64,000 nucleotides of DNA from Micromonospora sp. R77 (lineage in GTDB: Bacteria > Actinomycetota > Actinomycetes > Mycobacteriales > Micromonosporaceae): the NCBI RefSeq assembly GCF_022747945.1, contig NZ_JALDST010000001.1, forward strand, positions 124,001 to 188,000, written 5' to 3'. Under the pieces are notes generated by a model. It had not been told where the DNA came from. It was given only the letters and a program-made list of their open reading frames with translations, and did not search any database. Within the stretch, counting starts at the first letter, position 1. Each line of letters opens with the position of its first letter. The translations under genes and the position numbers were made by a program. Positions 1-8,606 of the stretch are shown here, one piece after another.

Positions 1-192
1 GACGGTGCCGTGCACGTCCCCCTGCCCGACCTGCCCGGACAGCTCGCCGACGTACCGGCCGGCACGGTCTGGGTGCACTGCGGATCCGGCTACCGGGCGA
101 CCGCTGCCGCGTCGCTGCTGACCAACGCCGGCCGCGAGGTCGTCGTGATCGACGACCGGTTCGACCGGGCCGGTGTCGCCCTGACCGCCTGA
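1..192 (+). CDS. Rhodanese domain, C-terminal end of a truncated protein
   Basis: Only the last 63 residues lie in the window; the frame is open from base 1. Residues 26-32 of the fragment read HCGSGYR, the Cys-containing active-site loop of rhodanese sulfurtransferases (C-x3-x-R), followed by a typical short closing helix and strand. In actinobacteria such a C-terminal domain is often fused to a metallo-beta-lactamase persulfide-dioxygenase-like domain, but that part is outside the window, so the fusion is inference. It lies 90 nt upstream of a second rhodanese and a TauE/SafE exporter, which places it in sulfane-sulfur handling. Confidence 0.8.
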   Translation, partial: DGAVHVPLPDLPGQLADVPAGTVWVHCGSGYRATAAASLLTNAGREVVVIDDRFDRAGVALTA

Positions 193-203
193 CCCCACCC
201 GCC

Positions 204-239
204 CGTACCGGCCGACGCACCCGCGCCGGCCGGCGTACG
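204..239. terminator. Possible GC-rich hairpin after the rhodanese gene
   Basis: Inverted repeat CGTACCGGCCG / CGGCCGGCGTACG with a 2-nt bulge and about 11-nt loop in the 90-nt gap. No U-tract, as is usual in actinobacteria. It may be an attenuator rather than a full stop, since the next gene continues the same theme. Confidence 0.3.
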
Positions 240-282
240 ACCCTGCCGTCGAGCCTGGCGGTTTGTCCCCGAAAGAGGAGAG

Positions 283-885
283 ATGAGCACTTCCGCGACC
301 ACCCCCCGCCCGGCCACCATCGACGCCGCGAGCCTGCGCGAACTGATCGACTCCGGACGCGCACCCCGTCTGCTCGATGTGCGCACCCCGGCCAAGTTCG
401 AGACGTCCCACATCCCCGGCGCCTACAACGTCCCGCTGGACCTGCTGAGGGAGCACCGCGCGGAACTGCGCAACCACCTGGCCGAGGACGTGGTGCTGAT
501 CTGCCGCTCCGGCGCCCGGGCCACCCAGGCGGGACAGTCCCTCGCCGGGGTCGGGCTGCCGAACCTCAAGGTCCTCGACGGCGGCATGCTGGCCTGGCAG
601 GCCGGCGACGCACCGGTCCGGCAGGGCACCCCCCGCTGGGACCTGGAGCGCCAGGTCCGCCTCTTCGCCGGGTCGATCGTCCTGGTCAGCGTCGTGGCCT
701 CGATCTTCGTGCCGGGCCTGAAGTGGGTCGCCGGGCTGATCGGCGCCGGGCTCACCTTCGCCGCGGTCACCAACACCTGCGCGATGGGGATGCTGCTCGG
801 CAGGCTGCCCTACAACCGGGGCGCCAGCTGCGACCTGGACACCATCGTCGGCCAGCTGCGGGAGAGCACCGGAGCGCGGGCATGA
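283..885 (+). CDS. Rhodanese-like protein with C-terminal membrane domain
   Basis: 200 residues. An N-terminal rhodanese domain (about 12-120) carries the active-site loop CRSGAR at 74-79, so it should bind a persulfide on Cys74. The C-terminal third (about 125-190) has two hydrophobic segments, resembling the DUF2892-type anchor of YgaP-like membrane rhodaneses, so the catalytic domain is probably held at the inner face of the membrane. The start is ATG at 283 after AAAGAGGAGAG. The stop codon overlaps the start of the TauE/SafE gene (ATGA), so the two are translationally coupled. Likely role: passing sulfane sulfur to or from an exporter. The family assignment is firm, the substrate is not. 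Confidence 0.9.
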   Translation: MSTSATTPRPATIDAASLRELIDSGRAPRLLDVRTPAKFETSHIPGAYNVPLDLLREHRAELRNHLAEDVVLICRSGARATQAGQSLAGVGLPNLKVLDGGMLAWQAGDAPVRQGTPRWDLERQVRLFAGSIVLVSVVASIFVPGLKWVAGLIGAGLTFAAVTNTCAMGMLLGRLPYNRGASCDLDTIVGQLRESTGARA

Positions 886-1790
886 CCGGGACCCTGGCCC
901 TCACCGTCGGGCTGGCCGTGCTGATCGGGGTCGCCCTCGGCCTGCTCGGCGGCGGCGGGTCGATCCTGGCCGTGCCGCTGCTGGTCTACGTGGCCCACCT
1001 GCCCGCGAAGGAGGCGATCGCCACCTCCCTGCTGGTGGTCGGCGCCACCAGCGCGGTGGGCGTCCTGCCCCACGTCCGGGCGCACCGGGTCCGCTGGCGT
1101 ACCGGACTGGTCTTCGGGCTGGCCGGGATGACCGGCGCGTACGGCGGCGGCCGGCTGGCCGAGTTCGTCCCGGCCGGCGTCCTGCTCACCGGCTTCGCGC
1201 TGATGATGCTGGCCACCGCCGTCGCGATGATCCGCGGTCGGCGGCCGGTCGAGGGCCGGCCGGTGCCGCACGAGCTGCCGATCCTCCGGGTGATCGTCGA
1301 CGGCGTGGTGGTCGGCCTGGTCACCGGCCTGGTCGGGGCCGGCGGCGGCTTCCTGGTCGTGCCCGCGCTCGCCCTGCTCGGCGGCCTGCCGATGCCGGTC
1401 GCGGTCGGCACCTCCCTGGTGGTCATCGCGATGAAGTCCTTCGCCGGGCTGGCCGGCTACCTCTCCAGCGTCAGCATCGACTGGGGCCTGGCCGCCGCGG
1501 TGACCGCCGCCGCCGTCGTCGGCAGCTTCGTCGGCGGCCGGCTCGCCGGTCGGATCCCCGCCGACGTCCTGCGGAAGTCGTTCGGCTGGTTCGTGGTGGT
1601 GATGGGGGTCTTCGTCCTCGCCCGGCAGCTACCCGTCGGGTGGGCGCTCGGACTGGTCGCCGTCGCGGCCTCGGCGGTGGGCGGTACGGTCACGATGATG
1701 CTCTGGGGACGCCGGACGGAGGGACACAGTGGACAGCCACGCGTGGGACACCCGGTACGCGAACACGCCGGGACTGGTGTGGAGCGCTGA
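882..1790 (+). CDS. TauE/SafE family sulfite/organosulfonate exporter
   Basis: 302-residue polytopic membrane protein with the two-fold internal repeat of TauE/SafE proteins. The first half carries GLLGGGGS near residue 20 and the second the matching GLVGAGGGF near 155, each at the start of a 4-helix half. About eight hydrophobic segments. The ATG at 882 overlaps the rhodanese stop by 4 nt. Known members export sulfite, sulfoacetate or related anions. With two rhodanese genes just upstream, the cargo is most likely an oxidised sulfur product of persulfide metabolism (inference). The 3' end overlaps the next gene by 62 nt in another frame. Confidence 0.92.
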   Translation: MTGTLALTVGLAVLIGVALGLLGGGGSILAVPLLVYVAHLPAKEAIATSLLVVGATSAVGVLPHVRAHRVRWRTGLVFGLAGMTGAYGGGRLAEFVPAGVLLTGFALMMLATAVAMIRGRRPVEGRPVPHELPILRVIVDGVVVGLVTGLVGAGGGFLVVPALALLGGLPMPVAVGTSLVVIAMKSFAGLAGYLSSVSIDWGLAAAVTAAAVVGSFVGGRLAGRIPADVLRKSFGWFVVVMGVFVLARQLPVGWALGLVAVAASAVGGTVTMMLWGRRTEGHSGQPRVGHPVREHAGTGVER

Positions 1791-2337
1791 GCCCAACCGC
1801 TTCGTGGTCGAGTCGGTCACCGGGCTGGCCCCCGGTGCCGCGCTCGACCTGGCCGCCGGCGAGGGACGCAACGCGGTCTGGCTCGCCGGGCAGGGCTGGC
1901 GGGTCACCGCGGTGGACTTCTCGCCGGTGGCCGTCGAACGGGGCCGTGAGCTGACCGCCCGGCACGGCGTGGAGGTCGAGTGGCGGGTGGCGGACGTGAC
2001 CGCGTACCGGCCGGTGCCCGGCTCGTACGACCTGGTGCTGCTGATCTACCTGCACCTGCCCGCCGCCGCCCTGGCCGGCGTGCTGGCCTCGGCCCGGCGG
2101 GCGCTGCGCCCGGGCGGCACCCTCGTGGTGGTGGGCCACGACCTCGCCAACCTCGAGGGCGGCATCGGCGGCCCGCAGGACCCGGCGGTGCTGCTCACCC
2201 CGGAGACGGTGGTCGACGGGCTCGCCGGGCTGCACATCCGGCGGGCCGAGACGGCCCGCCGCCCGGTGGCCACCGCCGACGGCCGTACCGTCGACGCCCT
2301 CGACACGGTCGTCGTCGCGAGCCGATCGGCCGACTGA
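1729..2337 (+). CDS. Class I SAM-dependent methyltransferase
   Basis: 202 residues. Motif I (ALDLAAGEGRN, residues 38-48) and the acidic end of strand beta-2 (AVDFSP, 61-66) are the SAM-binding signature; a Rossmann-type pattern continues to about 170. The opening WDTRY..TPGLVW is typical of small tellurite-resistance/thiol-methyltransferase-like enzymes. GTG start at 1729 lies inside the exporter gene, and the stop overlaps the next ATG by one base (TGATG). The acceptor is unknown; a thiol or chalcogen compound would fit the operon. Confidence 0.85.
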   Translation: MDSHAWDTRYANTPGLVWSAEPNRFVVESVTGLAPGAALDLAAGEGRNAVWLAGQGWRVTAVDFSPVAVERGRELTARHGVEVEWRVADVTAYRPVPGSYDLVLLIYLHLPAAALAGVLASARRALRPGGTLVVVGHDLANLEGGIGGPQDPAVLLTPETVVDGLAGLHIRRAETARRPVATADGRTVDALDTVVVASRSAD

Positions 2338-2774
2338 TGGCCCCCGTGCGGCGCGACGACGCTCAGCCGCCCACGCTCCGCCCCGCGACACCGGACGAGC
2401 CGGACGAGCCGGGCCGGACGGACCAGTTCGGACCGCCCGACCCGGCCACCGCCGATCCGGCACTCGAGGACCCCGGCCCCTGGACCGACGCGGTGCTCCT
2501 CTTCGTGGTGCCGTTCGCGCTGCTGGCGTGGCTGGCCGTCGCGTACTGCGTGCTCGCGCTCTGGGCCGGGCGGACCAGCATCGAGGGCATGCTGACCTTC
2601 TCGGCGCTGGTGCTCCTCGTCCCGACGAGCGCGCTGACCGCAGCGGGCACCGCCGTCACGATCGTCCTGCTGCACCGCCGTGGCTCGCCCCGGGCCGCCC
2701 GCGCCGTCGGGTGGCTGGGCCTGCTCGGGCTGGTCGCCGTGGTGGTCTCCGCCGGTCTGGCGTTGGCTCTCTGA
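2337..2774 (+). CDS. Small membrane protein, unknown function
   Basis: 145 residues. About 45 charged, Pro/Asp-rich cytoplasmic residues are followed by three hydrophobic segments (roughly 50-73, 82-105 and 118-140), the last ending at the C-terminus. No catalytic motif. The ATG shares its A with the TGA of the methyltransferase, so it is the last cistron of the sulfur operon. I do not recognise a named family. Confidence 0.75.
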   Translation: MAPVRRDDAQPPTLRPATPDEPDEPGRTDQFGPPDPATADPALEDPGPWTDAVLLFVVPFALLAWLAVAYCVLALWAGRTSIEGMLTFSALVLLVPTSALTAAGTAVTIVLLHRRGSPRAARAVGWLGLLGLVAVVVSAGLALAL

Positions 2775-2792
2775 CCCGGTGGCGCTGCCCGA

Positions 2793-2834
2793 CCGGCCGG
2801 CATCCGGCCCGATCGGACGGATGCCGCCGGCCGG
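2793..2834. terminator. Hairpin between convergent genes
   Basis: CCGGCCGGCATCCG pairs with CGGATGCC-G-CCGGCCGG apart from a 3-nt bulge, with an 11-nt loop. It sits between the sulfur operon and the convergent dehydrogenase and would serve both as a bidirectional terminator. Confidence 0.55.
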
Positions 2835-2837
2835 CGG

Positions 2838-3851
2838 TCAGGGGCGCAGGATCAGCCGGATCGGGTTGCCCTGCTTGTCGTGGACCCGCCGGACCGCCTC
2901 CGCCGCGTCGGCGAGCGGCAGCACGTCGCTGACCGACGCGGCCAGGTCGAGCCGGCCCTGGCCGGTCAGCGTCACCAACTGGTCGACGTGCTCGGCCTCC
3001 GAGCCGTAGTGCCCGTGCACGGACTGCCCGAGATAGGTGAACCGGCTGTCGGAGGCGATGGTGACCGGCTGGTTGGCGATGCCGGCGAGCACCAGCCGGC
3101 CGCGCCGGCCGAGCACCGTCAGCGCCTGTTCGCGGACCGGCGTGACGCCGGCGAAGTCGAAGGCGACGTCCAGCCCCCGGGCGGCGGTCAGCTCCAGCAC
3201 CGCATCGCGGAAGCCGTCGTCCTTCGGGTCGAGCGCCACGTCCGCGCCGAGGGTCAGCGCCCGTTCCCGGGCCGCCGGCAGCGGGTCCACCGCGATCACC
3301 GGGGCGGCGCCGACCAGCCGCAGCAGCTGCACCGCGTGCGCGCCGAGGCCACCGACGCCCCACACCCCGACGGCCTCCCCCGGCCGGGTCCGGGCGGTGT
3401 CGGTCACCGCCGCCCACGGCGTGGAGACCGCGTCGGGGATGATGCACGCCTGCTCGAAGGGCAGGTCGTCGGGGATCGGCACCAGGGTGTCCTCGCGGGC
3501 GAGGGCGTACTCGGCCCAGCCACCGTCGTAGTCGACGCCCCGGGTGAGCACCGTGCCGCGCCGGTCCCGCTCCCCGGCCTGGAGCAGCACCCGCTGCCCG
3601 GGGAGCCAGCCGTCCACGCCGTCGCCGAGCGCGTCGACGGTGCCGGCCACCTCGTGACCGAGGGTCACCACATCGCCGGCCAGGTAGAGCGGGGTGAGGG
3701 TGCCGTCGATCAGGTGCACGTCCGACAGGCACACCCCGGCGGCGACGACCCGGACGCGGACCTGCCCGCGACCCGGCTCCGGCACCGGCACCGACTCCAT
3801 CCGCAGCTCTCGTCCGGTCACGTGCAGCCGTCCGGCCAGCATCTCCGCCAC
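2838..3851 (-). CDS. Zinc-type medium-chain alcohol dehydrogenase
   Basis: 337 residues from a GTG at 3851, chosen because AGAGGAGAA lies 5 nt upstream; the alternative ATG at 3842 would remove three residues. GroES-like fold with the catalytic-zinc ligand region (GVCLSDVH, then LGHEVAG) and a Rossmann dinucleotide site (GVWGVGGLGAHA). The four-Cys structural-zinc lobe seen in classical alcohol dehydrogenases is absent. Substrate unknown. Monocistronic and divergent from the spermidine-synthase-like gene, with convergent neighbours on its other side. Confidence 0.88.
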   Translation of the reverse strand: MAEMLAGRLHVTGRELRMESVPVPEPGRGQVRVRVVAAGVCLSDVHLIDGTLTPLYLAGDVVTLGHEVAGTVDALGDGVDGWLPGQRVLLQAGERDRRGTVLTRGVDYDGGWAEYALAREDTLVPIPDDLPFEQACIIPDAVSTPWAAVTDTARTRPGEAVGVWGVGGLGAHAVQLLRLVGAAPVIAVDPLPAARERALTLGADVALDPKDDGFRDAVLELTAARGLDVAFDFAGVTPVREQALTVLGRRGRLVLAGIANQPVTIASDSRFTYLGQSVHGHYGSEAEHVDQLVTLTGQGRLDLAASVSDVLPLADAAEAVRRVHDKQGNPIRLILRP

Positions 3852-4007
3852 GCCGTTCTCCTCTCGGGACATCTCGACCGGTTCGCGTACCCCGGACGGG
3901 GCGGACGATGCCGGCACGGGCGAAAAAGCGCAACCCCGGCGGACCGTCCGGCGCCCGCCCGGCGGACCGGTAACATCCGGTGACGAAACCGGCGGAAGGA
4001 TCATCCC

Positions 4008-4721
4008 GTGGTCGCGCGATTCGAGGAACTGGCCTGGCGGGAGACCCCGATCGGGGAGATCAGCCTGCGTCGCCGCCGCGATCCGGCGCTCGACGTCGAC
4101 GTGTACGAGGTGAAGCTCGACGACGAGTTCCTGATGTCCAGCCTCTTCCCGGTCGCGGAGATCGAGCTCGCCCGGCTCGGGCTGGCCCCGCTGACCGGCC
4201 GGGACCTGGACGTGGTGGTCGGCGGGCTGGGCCTGGGTTACACCGCCCGGACGGCGCTGGAGGACCCCCGGGTCCGGTCGCTGGTGGTGGTCGAGGCGAT
4301 CGAGGACGTGATCGACTGGCACCGTCGGGAACTGCTGCCGTTCGCCACCGGGCTGGCCGGCGATCCGCGTACCCGGTTCGCCCACGCGGACTTCTTCGCC
4401 GCGGTCGCCGACGGCACCGGCTTCGACCCCGAGTCGCCGGGGCGTCGCTTCCACGCCGTGCTGCTGGACGTGGACCACTCCCCCCGCCAGGTGCTGCACC
4501 CCAGCCACGCCGCGTTCTACACGGTGGACGGGTTGCGGCGGCTGGCCGCGCTGCTGCACCGCGACGGGGTCTTCGCGCTCTGGTCGAACGACCCGCCCGA
4601 CCCGGCGTTCCAGCGGGTGCTGACCGAGGTGTTCCCCACCTCGGTGGCGCACGTGGTCCGCTTCCCCAACCCGTTGCAGGGCCGGGAGTCCGCAAACACC
4701 GTCTACGTGGCGCGGCACTGA
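4008..4721 (+). CDS. Spermidine-synthase-like Rossmann protein
   Basis: 237 residues. A nucleotide/SAM-type loop (VVVGGLGLGYTA) is followed by VVVVEAIEDVIDWH and VLLDVDHSP, the order seen in the spermine/spermidine synthase fold. The aminopropyltransferase catalytic Asp-His surroundings are only loosely conserved. Such stand-alone actinobacterial paralogues are commonly of unknown substrate, so polyamine synthesis should not be assumed. GTG start at 4008 with GGAAGGA 8 nt upstream. A hairpin follows the stop directly. Confidence 0.75.
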   Translation: MVARFEELAWRETPIGEISLRRRRDPALDVDVYEVKLDDEFLMSSLFPVAEIELARLGLAPLTGRDLDVVVGGLGLGYTARTALEDPRVRSLVVVEAIEDVIDWHRRELLPFATGLAGDPRTRFAHADFFAAVADGTGFDPESPGRRFHAVLLDVDHSPRQVLHPSHAAFYTVDGLRRLAALLHRDGVFALWSNDPPDPAFQRVLTEVFPTSVAHVVRFPNPLQGRESANTVYVARH

Positions 4722-4745
4722 CCGCCGCCGCGGGCACGGCGGCGG
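4722..4745 (+). terminator. Hairpin directly after the spermidine-synthase-like gene
   Basis: Perfect 9-bp arms CCGCCGCCG / CGGCGGCGG with a 6-nt loop, starting one base after the stop codon. Confidence 0.6.
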
Positions 4746-4824
4746 CGGGAACGGCACCGGACGCGCATGGCCGGCGGCGGAACGGGAAGCCGGGCGGTCG
4801 GCATCCTCGTCACGGGAGGCGAAC

Positions 4825-4989
4825 ATGCGCGCCTTGCTCTGGGTCGTCGGCGTCGTCGGCGGCGCGCTCATCCTGCTCGGGCTGCTGCTGGAGGCGGTCC
4901 GCTGGCTGGTGATCATCGGGATCATCGCGCTGGTCGCGGTGGTGGTGTGGGCCTTCCTGCGCGGCCGGCAGGCGATGCGCCGACGCTGA
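4825..4989 (+). CDS. Small two-helix membrane protein
   Basis: 54 residues: a short start, two adjoining hydrophobic stretches (about 3-20 and 25-46) and a basic tail ending in RRR. ATG at 4825 is preceded by GGGAGGCG. Small, positively ended membrane proteins of this kind are common in actinomycetes and have no known role. It could share the operator-bearing promoter region upstream of the ligase but stands alone here. Confidence 0.65.
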   Translation: MRALLWVVGVVGGALILLGLLLEAVRWLVIIGIIALVAVVVWAFLRGRQAMRRR

Positions 4990-5010
4990 TCCCGGCTACG
5001 GCTCAGTAGG

Positions 5011-5024
5011 TTACCGAGCGGTAA
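5011..5024. promoter_or_regulatory. TTACCG-AG-CGGTAA palindrome, likely TetR-family operator
   Basis: Perfect 6-bp arms around a 2-bp centre, 46 nt upstream of the acyl-CoA ligase start. TTACCG/CGGTAA half-sites are typical of TetR-family repressors of lipid metabolism in actinobacteria. The cognate regulator is not adjacent. Confidence 0.55.
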
Positions 5025-5069
5025 GTTATGCTGCGCGTGGTGCCACCCCCACCCAGCGAGGAGACGGCG

Positions 5070-6749
5070 ATGGACCCGACCGCGCAGCGGCCCTGGACCC
5101 GCAGCTACGCCCCCGGCGTACCGGCCGACGTCGCCGAGTCGACCGACTCGCTGGTCGACCTGCTGAGCTCCGCCGCCCGCCGGTTCGGCTCCCGGGTGGC
5201 GCTGGACTTCTTCGGCGCCACCACCAGCTATGCCGAGCTGGACGCCCAGGTCACCCGCGCGGCCGAGGCGTTGCGCCGGCTCGGCGTGGCGCGCGGCGAT
5301 CGGGTGGCCCTGGTGCTGCCCAACTGTCCGCAGCACGTGGTGGCCTTCTACGCCGTGCTGCGGCTCGGCGCGGTGGTGGTCGAGCACAACCCGCTCTACA
5401 CCGCGCAGGAGCTGGCCCACCAGCTCACCGACCACGGCGCCCGGGTGGCGGTGGTGTGGGACAAGGTCGCCCCGCTGGTCGTCGGGCGCGGCAAGGTGGA
5501 GACCGTCGTCGCCGTCGACCTGACCCGGGCGCTGCCACCCCTCAAGCGCCTCGCCCTGCGGCTCCCGCTGGGCAAGGCCCGCGCGGCCCGGGCCGCGATG
5601 ACCGCGCCGGCGCCGGGCACCCTCGCCTGGTCGGGGCTGCTCGCCGCCGCGACCCCGCTGGCCGCCGACCATCCCGCGCCGCGCGCGGAGGACACCGCGC
5701 TGCTGCAGTACACCGGCGGCACCACCGGCACCCCGAAGGGCGCCATCCTCACCCACGCCAACCTGCGGTCCAACGCGGCGCAGGGCCGCGCGTGGGTGCC
5801 GGGCCTGCGCGACGGCGAGGAGACGGTGTACGCGGTGCTGCCGCTCTTCCACGCGTACGGGCTGACGCTCTGCCTGACCTTCGCGGTGAGCGTCGGCGCC
5901 ACGCTGGTGCTCTTCCCCCGCTTCGACCTGGAGCAGGTTCTCGACGCGGTGCGCCGCCGCCCGCCGACGTTCCTGCCGGCCGTCCCGCCGATCTACGAGC
6001 GGCTGGCCACCGCCGCCCGCGACCGTGGCGTCGACCTGACCTCCGTCCGGTACGCCATGTCCGGCGCCATGGCCCTGCCACCGGCCACGGTCGAACTGTG
6101 GGAGTCGGTCACCGGCGGCCTGCTCGTCGAGGGGTACGGCATGACCGAGACCTCGCCGATCACCCTGGGCAACCCGGTCTCCCCCGCCCGTCGACCCGGC
6201 ACCGTCGGGGTCCCCTTCCCCTCCACCGACATCCGGATCGTCGACCCCGAGGACCCGTCCCGGGACCGCGGTCAGGGCGAGGCCGGTGAGCTGCTGGTAC
6301 GCGGCCCGCAGGTGTTCGCCGGCTACTGGAACCGCCCCGAGGAGACGGCACAGGTGCTGCTGCCGGAGGGCTGGCTGCGCACCGGCGACATCGTCACCAT
6401 GGACCGGGACGGCTTCGTGACCGTGGTGGACCGGATCAAGGAGCTGATCATCACCGGCGGCTTCAACGTCTATCCGTCCGAGGTGGAGGAGGCGTTGCGC
6501 CGCCTCCCCGGCGTACGCGACGCCGCCGCCGTCGGGATGCCCGGCCGGGACGGCGAGGAGGTCGTGGCCGCCGTGGTCCTGACGCCGGACGCGACCGCCG
6601 ATCCGGACGCCCTCCGCGCCGCCTGCCGGGAGCACCTCGCCGGCTACAAGGTGCCCCGCCGGATCGTGGTGGTGGACGACCTGCCCCGTTCCCAGATCGG
6701 CAAGGTGCTGCGCCGCCAGGTCCGCGACACGCTGCTCGCCGGCCACTGA
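5070..6749 (+). CDS. Long-chain-fatty-acid--CoA ligase (AMP-forming)
   Basis: 559 residues, normal for the ANL superfamily. A3 phosphate-binding loop YTGGTTGTPKG (about 214-224), A5 YGMTETSPI (about 353-361), A7/A8 region GWLRTGDIVTMDRDGF followed by DRIKELIITGG, and C-terminal catalytic lysine in GKVLRR. It activates a fatty acid as acyl-AMP and then acyl-CoA. ATG at 5070 with GAGGAGA 6 nt upstream; an in-frame ATG at 5028 lacks a ribosome site and sits nearly on the operator. The palindrome upstream suggests induction by acyl-CoA or similar ligands through a TetR-type repressor (inference). Confidence 0.93.
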   Translation: MDPTAQRPWTRSYAPGVPADVAESTDSLVDLLSSAARRFGSRVALDFFGATTSYAELDAQVTRAAEALRRLGVARGDRVALVLPNCPQHVVAFYAVLRLGAVVVEHNPLYTAQELAHQLTDHGARVAVVWDKVAPLVVGRGKVETVVAVDLTRALPPLKRLALRLPLGKARAARAAMTAPAPGTLAWSGLLAAATPLAADHPAPRAEDTALLQYTGGTTGTPKGAILTHANLRSNAAQGRAWVPGLRDGEETVYAVLPLFHAYGLTLCLTFAVSVGATLVLFPRFDLEQVLDAVRRRPPTFLPAVPPIYERLATAARDRGVDLTSVRYAMSGAMALPPATVELWESVTGGLLVEGYGMTETSPITLGNPVSPARRPGTVGVPFPSTDIRIVDPEDPSRDRGQGEAGELLVRGPQVFAGYWNRPEETAQVLLPEGWLRTGDIVTMDRDGFVTVVDRIKELIITGGFNVYPSEVEEALRRLPGVRDAAAVGMPGRDGEEVVAAVVLTPDATADPDALRAACREHLAGYKVPRRIVVVDDLPRSQIGKVLRRQVRDTLLAGH

Positions 6750-6873
6750 GCCGCCGCACCGGCTCGGGTGCGACCGTCACCGGGGCGCGACCTCGAGGCC
6801 GGTCCGCCAGTTGAGCTGGTGCGGCTCGTGTCACCGGACCGACCCGGGTCGCCTCCAGTACGGTCTCGGTCCG

Positions 6874-7980
6874 GTGGATACCGAGGAAACCGTGCGACCA
6901 GGCCAACGGCTCTACGAGATCGACCTGCTGCGGTTCATCGCCGCGCTGGGCATCGTGATGCTGCACTACACCTTCCGCGGGCAGTCGACCGCCTATGACT
7001 TCGCGCCGCACCTCGGTCGGGTCGCCCAGTACGGCTACCTGGGTGTGGACCTGTTCTTCGTCATCAGCGGCATGGTCGTCCTGATGAGCGTGTGGGGGCG
7101 CACCGGCCGGGAGTTCCTGGCGTCCCGGATCTCCCGGCTCTATCCCGCCTACTGGCTGGCCGTCACGCTGACCGCCGTCGTGGTGGTCGTGGTCCGGCCC
7201 CCGTGGCATTCCGAGGTGACCGTCACCCAGTACCTGGCGAACCTGACCATGTTCCAGTCGGTGGCGGGCATCCCGCACGTCGAGGGCGTCTACTGGACAC
7301 TCTGGGTGGAGTGGCGCTTCTATCTGCTGCTGCTCGGTTTCACCCTGATCGGCATCACCGTGCGCCGCACCCAGTGGCTGCTGTGGGGGTGGCTCGCCTG
7401 CGGCGTCGCCATGCAGGCCCTGCCGGTGCCCGAGGTCGTCCGGGCGGGGTTGCGGTTGGTCGTCCAGCCGCAGCTGTGCCACTACTTCATCGCCGGGATG
7501 TGCCTCTATCTGGTCCACCGGCACGGCATGACGCTGTCGCGGGCCGCGCTCCTGGTGGCCTGCTTCGTCAACGCGGTGGTGCAGGCTCCGCCCCGGTTCG
7601 AGGAGCGGGCGGGACTGACCCCGAGCCTGACCGTCGTCACGCTGATCCTCGCCGGGATCTTCACGGTGATGACCCTCGTCGCGACGGGGGGCACGAGGTG
7701 GCTGCGCCGGCCGTGGCTCGCCACGGCCGGCGCGATGACCTACCCGCTCTACCTCATCCACTCCACGGCCGGCACGGTCCTGTTCAACGCCCTCACCGCC
7801 GTGCTGAACCCGTGGCTGGCCCTGCCGCTGGTCGTCGCCACGATGTGCGCGCTCTCGTGGCTGATCGCCACACAGGTGGAGAACCGCTGTCGGCCGCTGC
7901 TGACGGCCCGGCTGGCGGGTCGGGCCCGGCCGCCACGGACCAGCCCGGCCGTCTCCTACGCGGGTTCGTCCCTCTCGTAG
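6874..7980 (+). CDS. Acyltransferase-3 family membrane protein
   Basis: 368 residues. The opening LYEIDLLRFIAALGIVMLHY is the signature of acyltransferase-3/OafA proteins, with the His expected to act in acyl transfer in the first helix and an R-x-x-R-L-Y-P-A-Y-type loop (SRISRLYPAYW) after helix 3. About ten hydrophobic segments. Such enzymes O-acylate cell-surface sugars or antibiotics using cytoplasmic acyl-CoA. GTG at 6874 places the start just before the conserved region. Its last 25 nt overlap the convergent GyrI-like gene. Confidence 0.88.
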   Translation: MDTEETVRPGQRLYEIDLLRFIAALGIVMLHYTFRGQSTAYDFAPHLGRVAQYGYLGVDLFFVISGMVVLMSVWGRTGREFLASRISRLYPAYWLAVTLTAVVVVVVRPPWHSEVTVTQYLANLTMFQSVAGIPHVEGVYWTLWVEWRFYLLLLGFTLIGITVRRTQWLLWGWLACGVAMQALPVPEVVRAGLRLVVQPQLCHYFIAGMCLYLVHRHGMTLSRAALLVACFVNAVVQAPPRFEERAGLTPSLTVVTLILAGIFTVMTLVATGGTRWLRRPWLATAGAMTYPLYLIHSTAGTVLFNALTAVLNPWLALPLVVATMCALSWLIATQVENRCRPLLTARLAGRARPPRTSPAVSYAGSSLS

Positions 7981-8606
7981 GTCGTGACCGGCTGCCGGAG
8001 GACGGTGCGTCGCCGGTCGGGGGCGACCCGGCGGAAGTCGCTGAGATAGACCTCGTGGTGGGTGCCGGCCGGGCGCAGTCCGTGGTCGGGGAGGAACCGG
8101 TGATGCAGCCGGGCGAGCACGTCGGCCTCGTCGTCGAAGGAACCGACGTGCAGGGTCTGCACGCATCGCCCCTCGGTCAGGGTCCGGAGGCGGACGTCGT
8201 CGAGGCGTGCCGGTCGGTGCTTCGCCCCGGCCTGCGCGACGGCGGCCGTGACCATGGCCTGGTCGATCCAGTCCGGCACCATCAGCATCAGCGTCCAGTC
8301 CCACCGGGACTTGTCCCGTGCGGTGGTGAAGGTGGCCATGTCCTCGGCCCACCACAGGCCCTCCAGGGGCGGGACGACGTAGTCGCGCCCGAGCTCCCGC
8401 TTGCTGGCGAACTTCAGCTGGTACGCCACCGGGTAGAGCGCCTCGACCGCCTCGGCGAAGGCGGGCGAGGTGTTGGGGTCGCCGTGGCCGTCGGCCGTCA
8501 GGTATCGCAGGTCGGGCACGTCGACGAGCCGGAACCGGCCGCGTGGCGCCCGGTAGGCGTCGAGGGTCTTCCTGAAGTCGATCTTGTCAGCGGTCCTGAT
8601 CGTCAC
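7956..8606 (-). CDS. GyrI-like small-molecule-binding protein
   Basis: 216 residues. It fits the GyrI-like/effector-binding family of actinobacteria (a leading DFRKTLDAYRAPRG segment, central WWAEDM, and C-terminal HHEVYLSDFRRVAP, the usual family ending). These proteins bind or hydrolyse small hydrophobic compounds. The GTG at 8606 lies inside the last codons of the PadR gene (20-nt overlap), so the two are coupled and PadR probably controls this gene in response to the same ligand class (inference). The 3' end overlaps the acyltransferase gene tail-to-tail. Confidence 0.82.
   Translation of the reverse strand: MTIRTADKIDFRKTLDAYRAPRGRFRLVDVPDLRYLTADGHGDPNTSPAFAEAVEALYPVAYQLKFASKRELGRDYVVPPLEGLWWAEDMATFTTARDKSRWDWTLMLMVPDWIDQAMVTAAVAQAGAKHRPARLDDVRLRTLTEGRCVQTLHVGSFDDEADVLARLHHRFLPDHGLRPAGTHHEVYLSDFRRVAPDRRRTVLRQPVTTYERDEPA

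Noticed and set aside
2838..6746. Open frame of 1302 codons on the minus strand
   Set aside because: Only its last 337 residues form a real dehydrogenase; the rest is antisense to the ligase and spermidine-synthase-like genes and has no family features, an effect of high GC.
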